DNA of 10,166 nucleotides from Acidobacteriota bacterium. Lineage in GTDB: Bacteria; Acidobacteriota; Terriglobia; UBA7540. Positions 1 through 6,244 of this stretch are shown piece by piece. The stretch covers positions 1-10,166 of the forward strand of contig QHZK01000234.1 of the NCBI GenBank assembly GCA_003224635.1. Direction: 5' to 3'. Under the pieces are notes generated by a model, which was not told the origin of the DNA, made no database searches, and saw nothing but the letters and a program-made list of their open reading frames with translations. Position 1 is the first letter of the stretch. Every line of letters begins with the position of its first letter. The position numbers were made by a program, and so were the translations under genes.

Positions 1-183
1 CAAAGCGACGATAACCGTCGTACGCTTCAGCTTGTGAAGGAGGCGCTGGAGCGCCTCAAGAACGGCTCCTACGGGCTCTGCGCGTCCTGCCAGGAGGAAG
101 TCCAGGGCAGGCGCCTGGAGGCCGTCCCTTGGGCTCGCCACTGCATCGAGTGCCAGGAAAAGGACGAACAAGGACTTCTTTGA
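1..183 (+). CDS. DksA/TraR-family C4 zinc-finger protein, 3' end only
   Basis: The window opens inside this gene; the last 60 residues are visible, ending in TGA at 181-183. The visible part has the C-terminal zinc finger of the DksA/TraR family: C27 and C30, then C48 and C51 (C-x2-C-x17-C-x2-C), preceded by the typical helix and the NGSYGLC turn. Family members bind the secondary channel of RNA polymerase and tune transcription, classically with ppGpp at stringent promoters. The N-terminal coiled coil with the acidic tip that separates true DksA from DksA-like proteins lies outside the window, so the exact subtype cannot be told. The comF-type gene begins 15 bp after the stop, suggesting co-transcription. 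Family assignment is firm; the regulatory role is inferred. Confidence 0.88.
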   Translation, partial: QSDDNRRTLQLVKEALERLKNGSYGLCASCQEEVQGRRLEAVPWARHCIECQEKDEQGLL

Positions 184-198
184 CCAAGCGAAGCCAGC

Positions 199-1158
199 GT
201 GGCTCTCCGGTTCATTTCCCGCTCGGGAACCCGCCTTCGATCCGTTTCCCACTCCGTTCTTAGAGAACTGGCGGACAGCCTTTTCGCGGTGGCGTTTCCC
301 ACCTCGTGCCTGCTGTGCCAGCGCGAGCTCACGGAGACGAACTGGTCTGGCGTGTGCCCGGATTGCTGGGAGAGCCTGAGGCCGTGGGCCGGAGCCGCGT
401 GCTCGCGCTGCGGTTTGCCGATTGCGTCCGACCAGGTTACCCAATCCGGCGGCGAAGAATCCGGCGCTGCCGGGTCGGACGTGTTGTGCGGTCAGTGCAG
501 GACCGGCGAATACGAGTTCGACCTCGCGCGCAGCTACGGTGTTTACGCCGGCGCTCTGCGCGCCGCCATCCTGCAATTGAAATTTCACCGCCGCGAACGC
601 CTGGGGAGAAGGCTCGGCGAGGCCCTGTCGCAGGCCTGGATCGTGATCGGAAACAACATCGAGCCCCGAGGGCACGAGCCGCCGCTCCTGGTGCCGGTGC
701 CGCTTCACCCCTCGCGCGAGCGGGAGCGAGGCTTCAATCAGGCTGAACTGCTGGCCCAAGGCCTCGCCCGCAGCCTAAATCGCGGGCGGCGCGGAAGGGC
801 AAGCGGCGCAGTTTGGGAACGCCGGGTGCGCGTCGAGGCGAGCAGCGTTCTTCGCGCCCGGCCGACGTTGCCTCAAGCCGGGCTGAGCCTTTCGGGCCGG
901 CAAGAGAACGTCCGCGGAGTCTTCGAGGTCCGGCGTCCCGAACGCCTGCGGGACCGCGTCGTGGTGCTGGTGGACGACGTTATGACGACCGGCTGGACTG
1001 CTTCGGCCTGCGCGGGAGCCCTCAAGCGCGCGGGCGCGCAGCAGGTGGTGGTATTGACCGTGGCTCGCGCCACGCCGCAATTCCCGGACGCCGCGCCGTC
1101 TCCGCACCATGAACCTTTTGGGGAACCTGTTGACGATTCCAGTCGCGAGCGGCAATAA
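199..1158 (+). CDS. comF: ComF family phosphoribosyltransferase-like protein
   Basis: This 319-residue protein has the ComF layout. The N-terminus carries paired CxxC motifs, C37/C40 and C53/C56, then C68/C71 and C97/C100, consistent with zinc-ribbon modules. A type I phosphoribosyltransferase domain follows, with VPVPLHPSRERERGFNQAE at 165-183 and the PRPP-binding loop VVVLVDDVMTTG at 254-265. ComF proteins support DNA uptake in naturally competent bacteria, but close homologues are widespread in species not known to be competent, so a role in transformation here is only inference. The GTG start at 199 has no strong ribosome-binding site, and the first 30 or so residues exceed the usual family start. 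The last 30 residues, after VVVLTVARA, lie beyond the domain and look unconserved. It sits 15 bp after the DksA-like gene and 28 bp before the HNH gene. Confidence 0.9.
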   Translation: MALRFISRSGTRLRSVSHSVLRELADSLFAVAFPTSCLLCQRELTETNWSGVCPDCWESLRPWAGAACSRCGLPIASDQVTQSGGEESGAAGSDVLCGQCRTGEYEFDLARSYGVYAGALRAAILQLKFHRRERLGRRLGEALSQAWIVIGNNIEPRGHEPPLLVPVPLHPSRERERGFNQAELLAQGLARSLNRGRRGRASGAVWERRVRVEASSVLRARPTLPQAGLSLSGRQENVRGVFEVRRPERLRDRVVVLVDDVMTTGWTASACAGALKRAGAQQVVVLTVARATPQFPDAAPSPHHEPFGEPVDDSSRERQ

Positions 1159-1186
1159 TACAGATTGATGGACGCTGGATACTCCT

Positions 1187-1720
1187 ATGCCGGAGGCTAA
1201 TCAACGACTGATGCAGACGCCGGTGCTCGTGCTGAACGCCTCGTACGAGCCCATCAACATCACTCCGGTCCGGCGCGCCGTGGTGCTGGTCATCAAAGGC
1301 GTCGCCACCACCGAAGAGGAAGACGGGGCCTACATCCACTCCGCCCGCCTGGCCTTTCGCATCCCTTCCGTGATCCGCCTGCGGGAGTTCCGCCGCATTC
1401 CGTTCCAGACGCGGGCGCTCTCGCGCAAGAACATCATCATGCGCGACCGCTCCACCTGCCAGTTCTGCGGGCGCGTGCTGCCGGCCGCCGAGCTGACCCT
1501 TGACCACGTGGTCCCGCGCTCGCGCGGAGGCCGCACCGACTGGGACAACCTGGTGGCCTGCTGCCATCCCTGCAACAACCGCAAGGGTGATCGCCTCCCC
1601 GAAGAGGCGGGGCTGAAACTGCTGCGCCCGCCGCGCGCCTTCACCCTCCACACCAGCCGCCAGCTCATGCGCCTGATGGGAAGGTCGGACCAACGGTGGC
1701 GAAAGTACCTCTTTTATTGA
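1187..1720 (+). CDS. HNH endonuclease family protein
   Basis: This 177-residue protein has an N-terminal segment beginning LVLNASYEPINITPVRRAVV, diagnostic of a widespread chromosomal HNH family of unknown role. A complete HNH domain follows: zinc cysteines C91/C94 (CQFC) and C126/C129 (CHPC), the active-site pair D106-H107 in LTLDHVVPRSRGG, N121 and the closing N130-x2-K133. All key residues are present, so nuclease activity is likely, but its target is unknown. The start is ambiguous. ATG 1187 has no clear ribosome-binding site; in-frame ATG 1211, right before the conserved QTPVLVLN, has GGAGG at 1192-1196, a rather long 14 nt away. The gene lies 28 bp after comF on the same strand. Nothing nearby (methylase, intron or phage gene) suggests restriction or homing. 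Confidence 0.88.
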   Translation: MPEANQRLMQTPVLVLNASYEPINITPVRRAVVLVIKGVATTEEEDGAYIHSARLAFRIPSVIRLREFRRIPFQTRALSRKNIIMRDRSTCQFCGRVLPAAELTLDHVVPRSRGGRTDWDNLVACCHPCNNRKGDRLPEEAGLKLLRPPRAFTLHTSRQLMRLMGRSDQRWRKYLFY

Positions 1721-1768
1721 GGGCCTGGGTTAAGTTAGACTGTACCTTCAACGGCAAACAGCGCGGCG

Positions 1769-1783
1769 CCGATCATCGATCGG
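1769..1783. other. Perfect hairpin upstream of tRNA-Ser
   Basis: CCGATC and GATCGG form a perfect 6-bp inverted repeat around a 3-nt loop, between the HNH stop and the tRNA. It has no downstream T-run on the + strand, so it is not a typical intrinsic terminator. It could be chance, an operator or an RNA processing signal. The rest of 1721-1828 shows only a weak AT-richer patch near 1731-1748 and no convincing promoter. Confidence 0.35.
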
Positions 1784-1828
1784 AAAGCTGTCGCGCGAAA
1801 AGCTGGCGAGGTCCCAACAATATCTCGC

Positions 1829-1921
1829 GGAGAGGTGGCCGAGTGGCTGAAGGCGGCGGTTTGCTAAACCGTTTCACGGTCAAAAGCTGTGACCAGGGTT
1901 CGAATCCCTGCCTCTCCGCCA
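1829..1921 (+). tRNA. tRNA-Ser(GCU)
   Basis: A complete class II tRNA cloverleaf can be folded by eye. The acceptor stem is GGAGAGG (1829-1835) with CCTCTCC (1911-1917), followed by discriminator G1918 and an encoded CCA at 1919-1921. The D arm is GCC...GGC. The anticodon stem GCGGT/ACCGT holds loop TTGCTAA with anticodon GCT at 1863-1865, which reads the serine codons AGC and AGU. A long variable arm (TCAC...GTGA) and the T arm CAGGG-TTCGAAT-CCCTG complete it. The long variable arm, the anticodon and discriminator G all fit serine. No integrase or duplicated 3' end was seen, so it shows no sign of use as an integration site. Confidence 0.97.
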
Positions 1922-1936
1922 GCCTACGTCAGTAAT

Positions 1937-1957
1937 CAATCTTCAATCAGCAACCTT
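1937..1957 (+). repeat. Degenerate 7-bp tandem array after tRNA-Ser
   Basis: Three consecutive heptamers, CAATCTT, CAATCAG and CAACCTT, lie between the tRNA 3' end and the convergent argS stop, with a partial fourth (AATCTTC). The array shares its 7-bp period, but not its sequence, with the other arrays in this window. No strong hairpin terminator is visible in the 55 bp between the tRNA and argS. Confidence 0.5.
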
Positions 1958-1976
1958 AATCTTCAGTGGCTGGGCG

Positions 1977-4172
1977 CTACATCCGCTCGGGGACTTCGAT
2001 TCCGAGCAAGTCCAGCGCGCGGCGCAGGGTTTCGCTCACAGTATAGACCAGGTGGAGAAGAAACCGCTGCCGGGCCGCATCCGGTTCGCTCAGGATGCGG
2101 TGATGGTGGTAAAAATTGTTGAAAGCCTGAGCGAGCCGGAAGGCGTATTTGGCGAGGACGGCAGGCTCTTGGCCCTCGATCGCCTGGTCCGCCGAGAGTT
2201 CCAGTTGGGCGGCGAGCCAGGTCATCTCCCACCAGGAGCGGCCGTCCTCCCCGCTGAAGAACGCTCTGAGCTCGTCGGGTGAAACCTGACTTGAAATCTG
2301 GTTCGAAATGTGACCGGGGGCGGAAACGCTCCAGTCCGGGTGCGCTTCCTGAAACTTGCGAAAAATGTTCGACGCGCGCACCACGCTGTACTGCAGGTAA
2401 GGTCCGGTTTCGCCTTCAAAGGCCAGCGCCTCCTTGAAATCGAAGGCGATGATGGAGCGGCGGGTGAATTTCAGCAGGAAGTAGCGCAGCGCGGCCACCG
2501 CAATCATGCGCGCGTAGGCATCCCGCTCCGCCGGGTCCTCGGTCATCTCGCGGGAGCTGACTTCCTGGGCGGCTTTGTTCACCAGTTGCTCGATGAGGTC
2601 GTCGGCCTTGACCCCCAGGCCCTTGCGTCCTGAGACCTCGATGTAGGTCCTCTGCCGCTCTTCGTCGCGCAGTTCCAAACCCATCTCCTCCGCGCAGCGC
2701 GGGGACAGGCCCACGACCTCATAGGCGAAGTGGTGCAGGTTCGAAGCCTGCTCGTCATAGCCCAGGGCATGGAGGGCCGCGCGGACTACGTTCTGAAGGT
2801 ACGCTTGCCGCGTGTCGATGACCGCGTAAGCGACCGAGGCCCGTCCGAAAGGGGGGGGCTCGGGACCCGGGACTCGGGACTCGGGATCAGATCCAGATTG
2901 TAATGTCGCAGTCCTGATCCCTGATTCGCTATTCCCGACTCCCTCGACCGTCGTGCGCCACGCCTGATGACCGTCCGGATAAGTGTGGAGAGGCTCGTAG
3001 CCGAAGTCCTTGCCCAGCAGGCCGAACTTCCACAAGTGATAAGCGATGTCCTTGCCCACGTACGTGACCGTGCCGTTCGAGCGCACGATGATCTTGACGT
3101 CCTCGCCTTCGTCCTCGAGCTCGTCGGGAGGGCCCGCGTACCCAAGCCCTCCAACCTCCGAAGGGACCGCTGCAGAAGGGTGCGGCGCTTCGCGTTCCGC
3201 GCTTGGCTCGGGCGGTGCGGAACGCTCCCCTGCGTCTTCCAGGCTCATCACCCAGCAGCCGCGGTTCTTTCCTGACTCCTCGTACCGGATCGCGCCGGTT
3301 TCCTTCATCAGTGCGAAGGCGGATTTCCAGAAGTCGAGCCGCAGGATTTCGCTTTCCTGGACCAGCAGGTCGTACCGCACGTTGACGCGCCACATCGTCT
3401 CGAGGTGCTTGCGGACAATGGCGGTCGAGACCAGGCCAGCGATGGCGGCCAACTCCCCGTGGCCTTCCTCGATGGCCTTCAGGGCCTCGCCGCGAAGCGC
3501 GAGCGCCTCCTTGTCGGACTCATAGAGCTGAAAGACGCGCGCGTACAGGTCCCAGCAGTAGTAGTCGAAACGGACCGCCGGGTCCACGATCAGCCTTCGC
3601 ATCTCTTCCACGCCTTTCCTCTCCACGTGAACGAAGCCAACCACCACGTCCGCCACCTGCACGCCCGTGTTGTCAATGTAGTTCTGGACTTCCACGTGGC
3701 GTCCCCTGAAGCGCAGCAGGCGGACAAAAGTGTCACCCAGGACGGCGTTGCGCAGATGCCCGATGTGCGCGGCTTTGTTGGGATTGATGCTGGTGTGCTC
3801 GACGAGGACCTTGACTCCGGCTTGCGACTCCCGACTCCCGGCTCCCGACTCCCGTTCCAAGCCGGTTCGCAAGCGGAACAGGTTTACGGCAAGTGAAGCG
3901 CGGTCAAGGTGAAAATTGATGTAGCCCGCTCCCGCAATGCTCACGCGCTCGACGCCCTCGATGGGCAGCAGTCGAGCCGCAAGCTGTTCGGCAATCTTGC
4001 GGGGGGGCTGACGGAGTTGTTTGGCCAGCTCGAAACAGGAGGTGATCGAGAGCTCTCCCATTTCGACGGAAGGAGGATAGCCCAGGGCAGGCACACGCGT
4101 GTCAACGCCAAAGACCTGGCGAACGACCTCGACAAACCTGTCGCGAATTTTCTGGTGGAGTTCCAGGTACAA
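1977..4172 (-). CDS. argS: Arginyl-tRNA synthetase, with insertions
   Basis: This class I synthetase charges tRNA-Arg with arginine in the cytoplasm. The N-terminal ArgS additional domain spans about residues 1-100. The catalytic core begins with EHTSINPNKAAHIGHLRN, with the HIGH box at 136-139. The KMSKS-equivalent loop is VSGRKGLGVKADDL (513-526). The C-terminal DALR anticodon-binding domain starts near GPYLQYS (590-596) and runs to IEVPERM. The start is placed at TTG 4172, giving 731 residues: GGGAGG at 4180-4185 sits 7 nt upstream, conserved sequence (YLELHQKIRDRF) begins there, and a good promoter lies at 4215-4223, inside any longer frame. At 731 residues it is longer than the usual 550-650. 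The excess lies in low-complexity blocks at about 104-118, 313-356, 411-445 and 613-630; two are tandem-repeat elements. All core motifs remain intact, so the enzyme is probably functional. Confidence 0.96.
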   Translation of the reverse strand: MYLELHQKIRDRFVEVVRQVFGVDTRVPALGYPPSVEMGELSITSCFELAKQLRQPPRKIAEQLAARLLPIEGVERVSIAGAGYINFHLDRASLAVNLFRLRTGLERESGAGSRESQAGVKVLVEHTSINPNKAAHIGHLRNAVLGDTFVRLLRFRGRHVEVQNYIDNTGVQVADVVVGFVHVERKGVEEMRRLIVDPAVRFDYYCWDLYARVFQLYESDKEALALRGEALKAIEEGHGELAAIAGLVSTAIVRKHLETMWRVNVRYDLLVQESEILRLDFWKSAFALMKETGAIRYEESGKNRGCWVMSLEDAGERSAPPEPSAEREAPHPSAAVPSEVGGLGYAGPPDELEDEGEDVKIIVRSNGTVTYVGKDIAYHLWKFGLLGKDFGYEPLHTYPDGHQAWRTTVEGVGNSESGIRTATLQSGSDPESRVPGPEPPPFGRASVAYAVIDTRQAYLQNVVRAALHALGYDEQASNLHHFAYEVVGLSPRCAEEMGLELRDEERQRTYIEVSGRKGLGVKADDLIEQLVNKAAQEVSSREMTEDPAERDAYARMIAVAALRYFLLKFTRRSIIAFDFKEALAFEGETGPYLQYSVVRASNIFRKFQEAHPDWSVSAPGHISNQISSQVSPDELRAFFSGEDGRSWWEMTWLAAQLELSADQAIEGQEPAVLAKYAFRLAQAFNNFYHHHRILSEPDAARQRFLLHLVYTVSETLRRALDLLGIEVPERM
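2851..2945 (-). repeat. In-frame heptad-repeat palindrome inside argS
   Basis: Read on the + strand, an 8-G run (2851-2858) leads into four heptamers at 2859-2886: CTCGGGA, CCCGGGA, CTCGGGA, CTCGGGA. After a 23-nt centre, a converging degenerate set follows: CCTGATC, CCTGATT, CGCTATT, CCCGACT (2913-2940). The inner edges are perfect inverted repeats, GGGATCAG (2883-2890) and CTGATCCC (2914-2921). The block encodes roughly ArgS residues 409-440, a Ser/Gly/Pro-rich stretch not expected in the catalytic core. The reading frame is kept through it. Confidence 0.75.
3817..3865 (-). repeat. In-frame heptad array bracketed by 8-bp inverted repeats in argS
   Basis: Four tandem heptamers occupy 3826-3853 on the + strand: GACTCCC, GACTCCC, GGCTCCC, GACTCCC. 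They are bracketed by a perfect 8-bp inverted repeat, CCGGCTTG (3817-3824) and CAAGCCGG (3858-3865). The 33 nt between the arms keep frame and encode about 11 residues of the ERESGAGSRESQ linker, between the N-terminal domain and the catalytic core of ArgS. This is a tolerant position for an insertion. Confidence 0.75.
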
Positions 4173-4179
4173 GCGGCAT

Positions 4180-4185
4180 CCTCCC
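4180..4185 (-). promoter_or_regulatory. argS ribosome-binding site
   Basis: On the minus strand GGGAGG lies 7 nt upstream of TTG 4172. It decides the argS start against the longer open frame that begins at 4337. Confidence 0.75.
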
Positions 4186-4214
4186 AGGGCAGCTCGCCTT
4201 ATACTTGCCAGCCG

Positions 4215-4223
4215 ATTATAGCA
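4215..4223 (-). promoter_or_regulatory. argS promoter, extended -10
   Basis: The minus strand reads TGCTATAAT, a perfect TATAAT with the TGn extension. The -35 region is poor (GGCGGTC about 17 nt upstream), as is common for extended -10 promoters. Transcription would begin near 4208 and leave a leader of about 36 nt before the TTG start of argS. Confidence 0.6.
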
Positions 4224-4338
4224 GAGCGAAATCCCGCGACCGCCACGGGACGACAACCGGCAGCGGCCCACGCTTTCACTGGTTGTTTCTTCCTTTGGTT
4301 CGGCGGGCTTCCCTAATGAAATGCCGCAGAGCGCCAAG

Positions 4339-4344
4339 TATAAT
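4339..4344 (+). promoter_or_regulatory. Candidate -10 box for the glycosylase gene
   Basis: A perfect TATAAT lies in the divergent region, about 90 bp upstream of ATG 4434. The matching -35 position (ATGAAA, spacing 17) is weak. If used, transcription starts near 4351 with a leader of about 83 nt containing the 7-bp repeat array. Confidence 0.4.
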
Positions 4345-4403
4345 CAGTGAGACCAGTCGAGGGTTGAGGGGCCGACAGGGCGAGAGTTCGCTCGGTTGTC
4401 ATT

Positions 4404-4433
4404 CTGACTCCTGACTTCTGACTCCTGACTTCT
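4404..4433 (+). repeat. 7-bp tandem array abutting the glycosylase start codon
   Basis: Four heptamers, CTGACTC, CTGACTT, CTGACTC and CTGACTT (4404-4431), plus a trailing CT run directly into ATG 4434. The array takes up the space where a ribosome-binding site should be and has no purine-rich stretch. It also supplies an in-frame TGA at 4419-4421, so the coding sequence cannot start further upstream. Confidence 0.8.
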
Positions 4434-5399
4434 ATGTTCCTGAGGCCACGAGAGCCGTTCAGCTTTACGCGGACCCTCCGCTTTATTCTGAGCCCGCCCG
4501 CGCTCCTGAACGGGCGGCAGTTCGCGCCGCTGCTCGATTATTTCGAAGACGGCGAGTATCGTCGCGTGGCCGATATCGACGGCCAGCCCGTGCTTTACGG
4601 CGTGTCCGAGCGTCAGACATCCCCGGTCACGCTGCGGGTCCGAATCCTTGCCGGACCCATCGATTCGCGCACGCGGAGCGCGGTCCGGTCGCTGGTCGAA
4701 CGACAATTCTCCACCCACCTGGACCTGGGCCCGTTTGCCCGGCTGGCCGAGCCGGACCGCGTGCTGGCCAAACTCTTGGCGCACTTTCGCGGCATGCGGA
4801 TCCCTCAGGCCACGAACGTTTACGAAACGCTGGTCTCAGCCATTCTCGAGCAGCAGGTCAACCTGACCTTCGCCCACCAGGTGAAGAAGGCGCTGATCGA
4901 GACTTACGGGAAGAGCGTCGAGTACGAAGGCCGCCGCTACAACGCTTTCCCTGAGCCTGCGGCGCTGGCCATTGCCACGCCGCGAGAACTCCGGCGCCTC
5001 CAGATCTCAGGCCCCAAGGCGAGATACATTATCGGCATCTCGCGCGCGACGTTGGACGGCGCGCTCGACCTCGAAGGGTTGCGCGCGGTCGAGCCTGCCG
5101 TGGCGCGAGCCAAGCTGCTCGAGCACAAAGGCGTGGGACCCTGGACGGCGCACTACGTGGGCTTGCGCGCGCTCGGGCACCTCGATTGCCTGCCTGCCGC
5201 CGACGTGGGTTTGCAAAAGGCCGTTCAAATGTTTTACGGGCTCCGCCAGCAGCCGCCCGTCAAGAAGGTTGAGGCGCTGGGGCGTAAGTGGTCGGGTTGG
5301 CGAAGCTACGCCACGTTCTACCTCTGGCTCACTTACTGGGAAGAACCCGCCTGGAGGGACAGCGTGCTGCGAGAATTAAAGGCTGAGCGAAGGGCCTAG
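4434..5399 (+). CDS. alkA: DNA-3-methyladenine glycosylase II, AlkA-like (HhH-GPD)
   Basis: This 321-residue base-excision-repair enzyme is expected to remove alkylated bases such as 3-methyladenine. An AlkA-type N-terminal domain (FTRTLRFILSPPALL at 11-25, the remainder to about 110) precedes the HhH-GPD domain. That domain has LVSAILEQQVNLTFAHQV at 133-150, the helix-hairpin-helix LLEHKGVGPWTAHY at 228-241 and the catalytic aspartate D257 in LPAADVGLQKA. No iron-sulfur cysteine cluster is present, and no Ada-type methyltransferase domain is fused. The start is fixed between an in-frame TGA at 4419 and the conserved N-terminus, yet there is no ribosome-binding site because a 7-bp repeat array abuts the ATG. 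The gene is divergent from argS and about 65 bp upstream of the DinB-like gene. A general HhH-GPD glycosylase of other specificity is the alternative. Confidence 0.9.
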   Translation: MFLRPREPFSFTRTLRFILSPPALLNGRQFAPLLDYFEDGEYRRVADIDGQPVLYGVSERQTSPVTLRVRILAGPIDSRTRSAVRSLVERQFSTHLDLGPFARLAEPDRVLAKLLAHFRGMRIPQATNVYETLVSAILEQQVNLTFAHQVKKALIETYGKSVEYEGRRYNAFPEPAALAIATPRELRRLQISGPKARYIIGISRATLDGALDLEGLRAVEPAVARAKLLEHKGVGPWTAHYVGLRALGHLDCLPAADVGLQKAVQMFYGLRQQPPVKKVEALGRKWSGWRSYATFYLWLTYWEEPAWRDSVLRELKAERRA

Positions 5400-5408
5400 C
5401 AGCCCCCT

Positions 5409-5445
5409 GCAGCGGCGCTGTCACCGCCGAGTCGACCGCCGCTAC
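5409..5445. repeat. REP-like GC-rich inverted repeat between alkA and the DinB gene
   Basis: GCAGCGGCG (5409-5417) pairs with CGCCGCTAC (5437-5445) at 8 of 9 positions around a 19-nt centre that holds a further CACCGCCG copy. On the minus strand it reads GTAGCGGCGGTCGACTCGGC, resembling dispersed GTAGCGGCGGT elements I remember from Acidobacteriota and related genomes (memory, not a search). It is not followed by a T-run, so it is more likely a REP-type element than a terminator. Confidence 0.55.
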
Positions 5446-5464
5446 AAAACAGGAGAGGAACAAG

Positions 5465-6001
5465 ATGAGTGCAGCAGGTCCGGAGTTTCGAAAGCAATTC
5501 CTGATCGAGGCGCGGCATTCCCTCGAGAAGCACTACCTGCCGCGGATCACGCGTTGCCTCAAGCTGCTGTCCGAGGAAGACCTCTGGTGGAAGTCGCATT
5601 CCACGTCGAACAGCGTAGGGAACCTGGTGCTCCACCTTTCGGGGAACGTGCGGCAGTGGATCATCTCCGGCCTGGGCGGCGCGCCGGACGTCCGCGAGCG
5701 CGACAAGGAATTTCGAGAACTCGGACCCATCCCGCGCCGCGTTCTGGCGGCCAGGCTCGAAAAGACGGTGGCGGAGGCGGGCCGCGTCCTCGGCAGGCTG
5801 ACGGCGCGCGATCTGGCGCGAGAGCGTGTCATCCAGGGGTTCCGGGTGACCGGATTCAAGGCCATCTTCCACGTCGCCGAACATTTCGCCTACCACGCCG
5901 GCCAGATTATCTTCGTGACGAAACTCCGGCGAGGCGAAGACATGGGCTTCACACGCTTGCCGGGAGAAAAACGCAAACCGACGCGCCTGCCGCCGATCTA
6001 G
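5465..6001 (+). CDS. DinB superfamily protein (DUF1572-like)
   Basis: This is a 178-residue predicted four-helix-bundle protein. The expected metal triad is H57 in NLVLHLSGN, and H140 and H144 in FHVAEHFAYHAGQI (135-148); the last motif is a strong DinB/YfiT signature. Members bind a divalent metal, and some are thiol-dependent S-transferases, but the substrate of this branch is unknown. The C-terminus (KRKPTRLPPI) looks disordered and basic. ATG 5465 is well supported: AGGAGAGG at 5451-5458 lies 6 nt upstream. It follows the glycosylase gene by 65 bp on the same strand with a REP-like element between, so co-transcription is possible. Despite the name, it is unrelated to DNA polymerase IV. 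Confidence 0.85.
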   Translation: MSAAGPEFRKQFLIEARHSLEKHYLPRITRCLKLLSEEDLWWKSHSTSNSVGNLVLHLSGNVRQWIISGLGGAPDVRERDKEFRELGPIPRRVLAARLEKTVAEAGRVLGRLTARDLARERVIQGFRVTGFKAIFHVAEHFAYHAGQIIFVTKLRRGEDMGFTRLPGEKRKPTRLPPI

Positions 6002-6067
6002 ACTAGCCTAGTCAAGCAGTCGTTCATGTCGCTTTGCGACACTCGCCAAGCATGAAAATGTCATGCT
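6001..6067. other. Three consecutive perfect hairpins after the DinB-like gene
   Basis: The hairpins are GACTAG-C-CTAGTC (6001-6013, overlapping the last base of the stop codon), TGTCGC-TTT-GCGACA (6027-6041) and AGCATGA-AAATG-TCATGCT (6049-6067). All three have perfect stems of 6, 6 and 7 bp. None is followed by a T-run. They might protect or end the upstream transcript, or form a small structured RNA. The first has a one-base centre, so it is a DNA palindrome rather than a foldable RNA hairpin. Confidence 0.5.
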
Positions 6068-6161
6068 GGAGCGCAGATAAGGCTCTGTACTACTAACCTG
6101 GAAAATGTTTGCGCCTTGCACAAATTTTGCTGCGCTTTTTGGTTGCGGCTCTGCCGCGCTG

Positions 6162-6210
6162 TGTCATTTCGATCGAATGCCTGGATGCTTCGCTTCGCTG
6201 ACCATGACAT
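6162..6210. repeat. TGTCAT...ATGACA palindromic element, short copy
   Basis: TGTCATTTCGATCGAATGC opens the element, and it closes with TTCGCTTCGCTGACCATGACA. The ends form an imperfect inverted repeat of the same kind as the longer copy at 6245-6347. This looks like a short or decayed copy. It lies within the 395-bp gene-free stretch 6002-6396, in which the rest of 6068-6161 shows only a small GCGGC-TCT-GCCGC hairpin (6145-6157). Confidence 0.5.
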
Positions 6211-6244
6211 TTCAGAGCAGGTTGCTGAAAGACTCGCCGCAAGC

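Noticed and set aside
1022..1693. A 223-codon minus-strand open frame opposite comF and the HNH gene.
   Set aside because: It overlaps two well-supported genes, has no recognisable motif, and long antisense frames are expected in GC-rich coding DNA.
1187..1720. HNH gene considered as part of a restriction, homing or defence system.
   Set aside because: Its N-terminal signature matches a stand-alone chromosomal family, and its neighbours are housekeeping genes.
1829..1957. tRNA-Ser 3' end considered as an attachment site for an integrated element.
   Set aside because: No integrase, no duplicated tRNA end and no mobile-element gene is visible in the window.
2859..3854. Short regular repeats considered as a CRISPR array.
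   Set aside because: Units of 7 bp are directly adjacent with no spacers, and no cas gene is present.
3909..4316. A + strand open frame of 135 codons across the argS 5' region.
   Set aside because: It is antisense to argS, runs through the divergent promoter region and has no family features.
4939..5228. Antisense open frames within the glycosylase gene.
   Set aside because: They are shadows of a strongly supported HhH-GPD gene.
6001..6013. GACTAG-C-CTAGTC considered as the terminator of the DinB-like gene.
   Set aside because: A single-base centre cannot form an RNA loop without losing stem pairs, and no T-run follows.
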